NCBI GenBank assembly: GCA_022545875.1
Contig: JAKEIF010000189.1
Span: forward strand, 1 to 11,479
Length of the DNA stretch: 11,479 bases
DNA from: Nitrososphaera sp.
GTDB taxonomy: Archaea > Thermoproteota > Nitrososphaeria > Nitrososphaerales > Nitrososphaeraceae
Reading direction: 5' to 3'
Each line of letters opens with the position of its first letter. The stretch's first letter is position 1. The notes below the pieces were generated by a model. It searched no databases. It saw only the letters and a program-made list of their open reading frames with translations, and was not told where the DNA came from. Shown here in pieces: positions 6,885 through 11,479 of this stretch. The position numbers and the translations under genes are program-made.

Positions 6885-7234
6885 ACTACGGCGCTCTGTG
6901 CAAAGCTGTATCAGAGCTCCATGCGAGTGCCGAGGTCGTGCTCGTCCTTTCGAAAGGCAAGCTTGCTGCCTCGCACATGAAATCAGGAGGGCCGGCGCCC
7001 GAGGAGGGAGAATTCCGCAAGATGCTCTCGCAACTCGAAACTGTAATCACTACGATAAAGACGAACGAAGACAAATTCGGAGAACTGCAGTTCGTTGCAA
7101 TTCATTACAAGTACGTCGATGGGCTGTTTTTCCCCATTAACGAAGCCGACACGCTCATAGTTGGAATAATGCCACCCTACGACAATGATTTTCTTGGCCG
7201 CGTTTCAGCGCTTGTGGAAAAAGAAAGGCAGTAA
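6878..7234 (+). CDS. Roadblock-like small protein (118 aa), thaumarchaeal type
   Basis: A 118-residue soluble protein. The pattern of an N-terminal helix, strands VVLVLSKGKLAASHMKSGG (20-38), a long helix (RKMLSQLETVITTIKT), then strands QFVAIHYKYVDGLFFPI (71-87) and ADTLIVGIMPP (90-100), and a final helix resembles the roadblock/LC7 fold. From memory, it also resembles small proteins common in Nitrososphaera-like genomes that are filed as DUF6659; I cannot check this. Roadblock proteins often partner small GTPases or act as scaffolds, but no partner is visible here. The GTG at 6878 is chosen because of the TATA box before it. It converges on the mutase gene, with 18 bases between the two stops. 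Confidence 0.8.
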   Translation: MTNYGALCKAVSELHASAEVVLVLSKGKLAASHMKSGGPAPEEGEFRKMLSQLETVITTIKTNEDKFGELQFVAIHYKYVDGLFFPINEADTLIVGIMPPYDNDFLGRVSALVEKERQ

Positions 7235-7252
7235 AGCGCGGGGAGTAACTGC

Positions 7253-8827
7253 CTAGAAGGATATCTTTGGCTCGTACCTTCCAAAGACAGTCCGCAGAGT
7301 CGCGCTAATTTCGCCAAGTGTGCTATAGTTCTTTACGGCGTTGATTATGAGCGGCATAAGGTTTTCGTCCTTCTCGGCTGCCGCTTGCAGCTGAGCGAGG
7401 GCATGATCCGCCTTTGACTTGTCGCGGCTGCTCTTTAGATCTTTTAGCTTGGCTGCCTGTCTCCCTTCTATTTCCAAGTCTATCCTGTTTAACTTTGGCT
7501 CCACGTCGTGGGCATCCTGGTATTTATTAACGCCGACTATCACGCGTTTGTTTTCGTCGATCTCCTTCTTCAAGAGGTAAGCATTGTTTCTAATTTCTTC
7601 CTGGAAGAAGCCCTTTTCAACTGCCGCCATGGCGCCTCCCATGCGGTCGATGCGTTTCAGATACTTGTACACTTCGTCTTCGATCTTGGACGTAAGATAT
7701 TCAATGTAGTGCGACCCTGCTAGCGGGTCCACCGTCTTTGTTACCCCGGTCTCGCCTGCGATTATCTGTTGAGTACGCAGTGCTATCTTGACAGAATCTT
7801 CCGTAGGAAGAGCGAGTGCTTCGTCCCTTGAATTCGTATGAAGTGACTGGCACCCGCCGAGCACCGCCGCAAGGGCCTCAGTGGTCACCCTTACGATGTT
7901 ATTGTCTACCTGTTGCGCAGTAAGTGATTCGCCGCTCGTCTGGACATGGAAGCGGAGGTGCATTGATTTTTGATCTCTTGCGTGAAATCTTTCTTTCATT
8001 ATCTTTGCATAGATCCTCCTTGCGGCTCTGAACTTTGCGATCTCTTCAAAGAACTCCATGGTGCAGCAGAAAAAGAATGAAAGCCTTGGGGCAAATTCGT
8101 CAACTTTCAGCCCCCTGGCCGTGCATGTTTCGACATACTCTATCGCGTTTGCAAAAGTAAACGCAAGCTCTTGGACAGCATTGCATCCGGCTTCGCGCAT
8201 GTGGTAGCCTGATATACTGATTGGATACCATTGCGGAACCTTTTTTGAGCAGTACTCTATCATATCGGCAATTATCCTCATCGAAGGCTTGGGAGGGTAG
8301 ATGTAGGTGTTGCGGGCGATGTATTCTTTGAGGATGTCATTCTGGGTGGTCCCTCTTAACTTGTCAGGAGTTACACCCTGCGATTCGGCAACTGTGATGT
8401 AAAGCGACAAAAGAGTAGATGCCGTAGAGTTGATGGTCATAGATGTGCTCACTTTGTCCAGCGGAATGCCTTCAAAGCAAGTCATCATGTCTTTTATCGA
8501 GCTGATCGCTACGCCCGTCCTTCCTACTTCGCCTTCAGACTGTGGATCGTCGGAATCCCTGCCGGTCTGAGTCGGTAGGTCAAATGCCAGCGAAAGACCC
8601 GTCTGGCCATGGTCAAGTAGGAACTTGAAGCGCTTGTTAGTTTCTTCAGCGCTGCCAAAGCCGCTGTACTGGCGCATGGTCCATAGGCGCTCCCGGTACA
8701 TGTTTGGGTAAAGCCCGCGGGTGTATGGAAACTTGCCTGGCTCATCGCGTGTGTCGCGCTTGATGTCCTTCTTTGTATAAGCCCTCTTTACTGGAATTGA
8801 GGAATCAGTCTTGAATTTTTCTACCAT
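7253..8827 (-). CDS. Methylmalonyl-CoA mutase, large (catalytic) subunit
   Basis: Cobalamin-dependent enzyme that interconverts (R)-methylmalonyl-CoA and succinyl-CoA. It is part of the 3-hydroxypropionate/4-hydroxybutyrate cycle of thaumarchaea. The 524 residues make up only the substrate-binding TIM barrel; the B12 domain is absent, as expected for a split enzyme. Residues known from the Propionibacterium enzyme align with a constant offset of 35: Tyr54 (Tyr89) in MRQYSGF, Gln162 (Gln197) in GTTQNDILKE, Arg172 (Arg207) in ARNTYIYPP, and Tyr208-His209 (Tyr243-His244) in ISISGYHMREAG. Tyr89 and Arg207 hold the substrate carboxylate and differ in isobutyryl-CoA mutases, so methylmalonyl-CoA is the likely substrate. 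The ATG at 8827 follows the MeaB stop by 9 bases; AGGTG across that stop is a good ribosome site. Confidence 0.97.
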   Translation of the reverse strand: MVEKFKTDSSIPVKRAYTKKDIKRDTRDEPGKFPYTRGLYPNMYRERLWTMRQYSGFGSAEETNKRFKFLLDHGQTGLSLAFDLPTQTGRDSDDPQSEGEVGRTGVAISSIKDMMTCFEGIPLDKVSTSMTINSTASTLLSLYITVAESQGVTPDKLRGTTQNDILKEYIARNTYIYPPKPSMRIIADMIEYCSKKVPQWYPISISGYHMREAGCNAVQELAFTFANAIEYVETCTARGLKVDEFAPRLSFFFCCTMEFFEEIAKFRAARRIYAKIMKERFHARDQKSMHLRFHVQTSGESLTAQQVDNNIVRVTTEALAAVLGGCQSLHTNSRDEALALPTEDSVKIALRTQQIIAGETGVTKTVDPLAGSHYIEYLTSKIEDEVYKYLKRIDRMGGAMAAVEKGFFQEEIRNNAYLLKKEIDENKRVIVGVNKYQDAHDVEPKLNRIDLEIEGRQAAKLKDLKSSRDKSKADHALAQLQAAAEKDENLMPLIINAVKNYSTLGEISATLRTVFGRYEPKISF

Positions 8828-8833
8828 ATGTCA

Positions 8834-8838
8834 CACCT
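8834..8838 (-). promoter_or_regulatory. Ribosome binding site of the mutase gene, overlapping the MeaB stop
   Basis: AGGTG on the minus strand lies 6 bases before the ATG at 8827 and shares bases with the TAG stop of the upstream GTPase gene. It supports this start and suggests that translation of the two genes is coupled. Confidence 0.55.
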
Positions 8839-9760
8839 ATTTGAAGAGGCCCGAAGCCAGCGCCTCTGCAGCAAAGTATGGATCAATCTCCTTCTTTACC
8901 AGCTTGTCGACAAATTCAGAGTAACGCTTGTCCTGGATGAGCATGCCTGAAATTTTTCTTTCCACGATGCTTAAAACCATATCCCTTAACTCGTCCTCCA
9001 GCATCTTTCTTTCCCGTGCTTTATAATTAATGCCTTTTTCCTTTAGCGTCTTGTCAATCGCCTGAGCAAGTTCCTTTACTCCCCTTCCTGTCTTGACTGA
9101 CGTCTTTAGTACGGCTGGCTTTCGCTCGGTGCCTCCGATAAAATCAGATAAAGTAGAATACAATTTCGTAGCGCCGTCCAGGTCAGACTTGTTCACAACA
9201 TACATGTCGCCTATTTCGGTCAGACCAGCCTTTACCGCCTGTACATTGTCGCCAGTGTGAGGAGTAAACAATACGATGGTGATATCGACCACGCTAGCTA
9301 TCTCGACTTCAAGCTGCCCTGCTCCTACGCTTTCGACAAGTATCAGGCTGTAGCCCGCGGCATCGAGGATCCTTATGGCATTTCGGAGAGACTTTGAAAC
9401 GCCGCCGACTGCTCCACGAGAGGCCATGCTCCGCATGAAAACCCTCTGATCATCGAGGTTACTTTGCATCCTTACCCTATCGCCCAATATCGCCCCTCCC
9501 GTTATTGGGCTCGTTGGATCCACTGCGAGCACCGCAACCTTATACCCCATAGACTGGCAATGAGGGATCAGGCTGCCCAAGAGCGAGCTCTTGCCGGCGC
9601 CGCCTGGGCCTGTAAATCCGACTGTTCTTGCCTTCCCGGTCCTGCCAAAAATCTCGCGGATTATCTGCCTTGACTCCGGCTCGTCGTCATCGACAATTGA
9701 AATTGCCCTGGCAAGAGAACGCCTGTCGCCCGCCAGCAGTCCCTCTACTATAGGTAGCAT
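8837..9760 (-). CDS. meaB: MeaB/ArgK-type G3E GTPase, methylmalonyl-CoA mutase chaperone
   Basis: GTPase that loads and protects the adenosylcobalamin cofactor of methylmalonyl-CoA mutase (MeaB; human MMAA). The 307 residues contain the P-loop GPGGAGKS (51-58), the switch region VDPTSPITGGAILGDRVRM (80-98), ESVGAGQLEVEI (143-154) in the place of the family's ETVGVGQSE, and the guanine-recognition NKSD (190-193). The C-terminal helical part fits the dimerisation arm of the family. The old name ArgK (arginine/ornithine transport kinase) is misleading. The gene is directly followed by the mutase large subunit, which supports the chaperone role. The ATG at 9760 is 51 bases after the small gene upstream. 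Confidence 0.95.
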   Translation of the reverse strand: MLPIVEGLLAGDRRSLARAISIVDDDEPESRQIIREIFGRTGKARTVGFTGPGGAGKSSLLGSLIPHCQSMGYKVAVLAVDPTSPITGGAILGDRVRMQSNLDDQRVFMRSMASRGAVGGVSKSLRNAIRILDAAGYSLILVESVGAGQLEVEIASVVDITIVLFTPHTGDNVQAVKAGLTEIGDMYVVNKSDLDGATKLYSTLSDFIGGTERKPAVLKTSVKTGRGVKELAQAIDKTLKEKGINYKARERKMLEDELRDMVLSIVERKISGMLIQDKRYSEFVDKLVKKEIDPYFAAEALASGLFK

Positions 9761-9811
9761 CTAGCCTGCACGAGCACATATGACAGCGCAATATTAATTC
9801 TTTAGACAATG

Positions 9812-9970
9812 CTATTCGTCAAGCGACTTTGAAATAATGTCTGCAAGGTTATCCTTGCCTTCCTCTCTGTACTTTACTACCTCGACCATAAGCTGCTCCT
9901 TTAGCTGCCTGTACAGGTCAGTTCGCTCGCGCACAGCCCTGGTCTGAAGGTCTGCGGAGTCAAATGTCAT
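9812..9970 (-). CDS. Small helical protein (52 aa) ahead of meaB
   Basis: Not a family I recognise. The 52 residues are highly charged and almost certainly helical: TRAVRERTDLYRQLKEQLMV, then EVVKYREEGKDNLADIISKS. It has no Cys or signal peptide. Support for it being real comes from its place as first gene of the MeaB-mutase unit, 51 bases before meaB, from a TATA-like box 21-30 bases upstream of its ATG, and from the clear protein-like amino-acid composition. It could be a small partner of the mutase or of the GTPase; that is inference from position only. Confidence 0.65.
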   Translation of the reverse strand: MTFDSADLQTRAVRERTDLYRQLKEQLMVEVVKYREEGKDNLADIISKSLDE

Positions 9971-9990
9971 GCACTATTATGGATCAATTC

Positions 9991-10000
9991 TTATTTATGA
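9991..10000 (-). promoter_or_regulatory. Probable TATA box of the 52-aa/meaB/mutase operon
   Basis: The minus strand reads TCATAAATAA 21-30 bases upstream of the ATG at 9970, in the short gap after the stop of the rhodanese fusion gene at 10017. It would make the three downstream genes a unit of their own with a leaderless first gene. Confidence 0.5.
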
Positions 10001-10016
10001 CTATGCGGAGTGGCAT

Positions 10017-11210
10017 TTACATCCGGATCGCACACGAGTTAGGTCCTGCTTCAAGGTCTCCCATGTTGATCTCTTCGCAAGAAACGAGTTCTTGATTTAT
10101 CTGTATTATCATTTTGTAGTTCGCTGGTCTTGGCGGCACGGCCGACGACATGAACTGCACAAACTCTTCTTTAGACATTGACAAGAACTTGACGTTCTTT
10201 CTAACGGAACTAATTGTGTCTGCCACCAGCTCGCCGTGCTTTATTGTAATTGTGCTCGTATCAAAATGGGCCGGGAGAATGAGCGTGTCTTCAGGTAGTT
10301 TCAACAGCTTGTTCTGGTACGTGTCGTGAAGTGCTCCCGCATACTCTGAAGCCTTGTCGTGGAGGTCGGGCCTTCCAACCGCGTTGACAAAAAGGGTATC
10401 TCCAGTAAAGAGATACCTCTGGCTTTTTGCGTCTGACGAAATTTCCAGTGCATAGCTGGTGCTGCCTTCCGTATGGCCTGGAGTATGCACCGCGGTTAGA
10501 AAAACGCCGTCTCCTACTGGAGCCCGGTGGCCATCGCTGACTTGGGTTATCTTTGCGTCACTGGAAGGCTTGTACCCCTCTGCAGCTCCTATGAAAGCCT
10601 GCGCACCTGTCTTTTTTGCGAGCGAAACCAGGCCTGAAACGTGATCGGCATGCATATGCGTGTCAATTACATTTGTTATTTTCAGGCCGTTTTCCTCTGC
10701 GAGCTTTAACACAGAATTATCCAAGTCACAGGTAGAATCGATAACAGTGGCGCTGTTGCCCGCCGCAATGACGTATGAGAGGCAGCCCTTCGATATGCGT
10801 CGTAGCTGCCAAACGCGGACATGGTTCTCAGGGGAATCTGCCACAATAGCAACATCATAGACTTGGTTCCATGCCGCCATGCCGCCTCTTATGCTCTTTA
10901 CGTTGTAGCCCAACTGCGAAAGCAGTTGAGCTGCCATCATCGACCTGTTGCCATGCGCGCAGAGAGTAACTATTTCCTTGTCCTTGGGTATCTGGTCCGC
11001 GATTGTCTTCTGCGAACCAAACAGCCTGTCAACCGGGATCAGGGGAGTCTTGGCATGCTTGTCGTACGACAGCCTCCATGCTTCATATTCTTCTGGAGTG
11101 CGGACGTCTAGAATGAATACATCTTCGCCGTCGTCCATTTTTTCCTTCAGCTTCTGCGCGTCAATCTCGAGGGAACCCGCAGCTTTCCTAAAAGAGGGAT
11201 TAAATGTCAT
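10017..11210 (-). CDS. Rhodanese / metallo-beta-lactamase fusion, persulfide-dioxygenase type
   Basis: A 397-residue two-domain protein. Residues about 12-120 are a rhodanese domain: the ILDVRTPEEY entry motif and the active loop CAHGNRS with the catalytic Cys84. Residues about 125-375 are a metallo-beta-lactamase fold of the ETHE1 (persulfide dioxygenase) branch: HMHADH (185-190), HTPGHTEG (242-249), LFTGDTLF with Asp271, GRPDL, and PAHFD with His315. ETHE1 enzymes bind one iron through His, His and Asp (here H185, H246 and D271) and oxidise glutathione persulfide or like thiols to sulfite. The rhodanese part would move the sulfane sulfur, so a sulfur-detoxification role is likely; the thiol used in archaea is unknown. 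The domain order is the reverse of the usual dioxygenase-rhodanese fusions. The start ATG at 11210 fits the TATA box at 11244-11255. Confidence 0.92.
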   Translation of the reverse strand: MTFNPSFRKAAGSLEIDAQKLKEKMDDGEDVFILDVRTPEEYEAWRLSYDKHAKTPLIPVDRLFGSQKTIADQIPKDKEIVTLCAHGNRSMMAAQLLSQLGYNVKSIRGGMAAWNQVYDVAIVADSPENHVRVWQLRRISKGCLSYVIAAGNSATVIDSTCDLDNSVLKLAEENGLKITNVIDTHMHADHVSGLVSLAKKTGAQAFIGAAEGYKPSSDAKITQVSDGHRAPVGDGVFLTAVHTPGHTEGSTSYALEISSDAKSQRYLFTGDTLFVNAVGRPDLHDKASEYAGALHDTYQNKLLKLPEDTLILPAHFDTSTITIKHGELVADTISSVRKNVKFLSMSKEEFVQFMSSAVPPRPANYKMIIQINQELVSCEEINMGDLEAGPNSCAIRM

Positions 11211-11243
11211 GAATAACTCGCCTAACAGACTAGCACATCCAGA

Positions 11244-11255
11244 CTTTATATATTC
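11244..11255 (-). promoter_or_regulatory. TATA box of the rhodanese fusion gene
   Basis: The minus strand reads GAATATATAAAG, a near-ideal archaeal TATA box, about 35-45 bases upstream of the ATG at 11210. Transcription would start about 10 bases before the start codon. Confidence 0.65.
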
Positions 11256-11277
11256 ATTTTCTGCGGACTAACCACCT

Positions 11278-11294
11278 GCCTGGAATATGCAGGC
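11278..11294. promoter_or_regulatory. Small inverted repeat between two divergent promoters
   Basis: GCCTG (11278-11282) and CAGGC (11290-11294) form an inverted repeat around the spacer GAATATG. It lies between the TATA boxes of the rhodanese fusion (leftward) and the mutase small subunit (rightward), so it could be an operator that serves both. A 5-base arm can also arise by chance. Confidence 0.3.
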
Positions 11295-11318
11295 TGATGT
11301 TCCGCATTGGCATGCAGC

Positions 11319-11330
11319 AAATATTTTAAG
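11319..11330 (+). promoter_or_regulatory. Probable TATA box of the mutase small-subunit gene
   Basis: AAATATTTTAAG lies 27-38 bases upstream of the ATG at 11357, with no Shine-Dalgarno sequence in between. Confidence 0.55.
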
Positions 11331-11356
11331 GCAATGGTCATTCCTAAGATCAGCAC

Positions 11357-11479
11357 ATGTCGGCACAGCAGCAACAGCAAAGGCCAATCCGAGTTCTGGT
11401 ATGCAAGCTTGGGCTTGACGGTCATGATAGGGGCGCGCTTGTTATTTGTCGGGCCTTTAGAGACGCCGGTATGGAGGTC
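11357..11479 (+). CDS. Methylmalonyl-CoA mutase, small (cobalamin-binding) subunit, 3' part beyond window
   Basis: The first 41 residues of the B12-binding subunit. After a Gln-rich start (SAQQQQQ) comes [20 protein letters not shown] (residues 9-28) and then [18 protein letters not shown] carries the DxHxxG signature, whose His (here His23) is the lower axial ligand of the cobalt. This is the domain missing from the large subunit encoded at 7253-8827, and together they form a complete mutase. The frame is open to the window edge; the family's usual length is about 140 residues, so most of it lies to the right. It is transcribed divergently from the rhodanese fusion gene, about 2.5 kb from the large subunit. 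Confidence 0.95.
   Translation, partial: MSAQQQQQRPIRVLVCKLGLDGHDRGALVICRAFRDAGMEV

Noticed and set aside
6772..7140. Plus-strand 122-codon frame overlapping the roadblock-like gene
   Set aside because: Out-of-frame product with many Arg and Cys and no pattern; the frame starting at 6878 has a promoter and a sensible fold.
8837..9760. Reading the GTPase as an arginine/ornithine transport kinase (ArgK)
   Set aside because: That is an old annotation. The G3E GTPase motifs and the position next to methylmalonyl-CoA mutase point to MeaB.
1..11479. tRNA, rRNA, CRISPR, insertion sequence or prophage features
   Set aside because: No cloverleaf-like gene, no regularly spaced repeats, no transposase or integrase motifs and no flanking duplications were seen on either strand.

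Overview
The window looks like a chromosomal segment of an ammonia-oxidising thaumarchaeon, most likely of the Nitrososphaera type. Three things suggest this. The genes for the 3-hydroxypropionate/4-hydroxybutyrate carbon cycle (split methylmalonyl-CoA mutase plus its MeaB-type GTPase) are present. Many starts have an A/T-rich TATA-like box about 22 to 38 bases upstream and no Shine-Dalgarno sequence (archaeal, leaderless style). There are several very small zinc-finger-like proteins. The species is inferred from protein character only; there is no rRNA or other marker gene. I see no tRNA, rRNA, CRISPR array, insertion sequence or integrase.

Bases 1-3658 (all minus strand, read from right to left) hold a SAM-dependent methyltransferase, an alpha/beta hydrolase of the monoacylglycerol-lipase type, a winged-helix regulator with a large C-terminal domain, and a UbiA-family prenyltransferase that runs off the left edge. 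Their content suggests lipid or quinone metabolism, but the shared role is inference.

Bases 3849-6389 hold a phosphate-uptake block. A PhoU-like (DUF47) protein overlaps a PiT-type phosphate permease by 8 bases, and the two have their own TATA box. Upstream on the same strand are two small zinc-finger-like genes joined by a 4-base ATGA overlap. A 71-residue Cys-rich protein runs the other way and overlaps the 3' end of the permease. The permease reading frame is broken by one base at 4382-4384. Restoring one base in a run of T (coding strand) gives a complete protein of normal length, so this is either a sequencing or assembly indel or a recent mutation.

Bases 6390-7234 contain an A/T-rich intergenic stretch, a doubtful 108-codon frame, and a clear plus-strand gene for a roadblock-like small protein.

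Bases 7253-11479 are the methylmalonyl-CoA module. On the minus strand a 52-residue protein, a MeaB/ArgK-type GTPase and the catalytic (large) subunit of methylmalonyl-CoA mutase follow one another. Upstream is a rhodanese/metallo-beta-lactamase fusion of the persulfide-dioxygenase type. Divergent from that fusion, the cobalamin-binding small subunit of the mutase starts at 11357 and runs off the right edge. The two mutase subunits and the chaperone would together convert methylmalonyl-CoA to succinyl-CoA.
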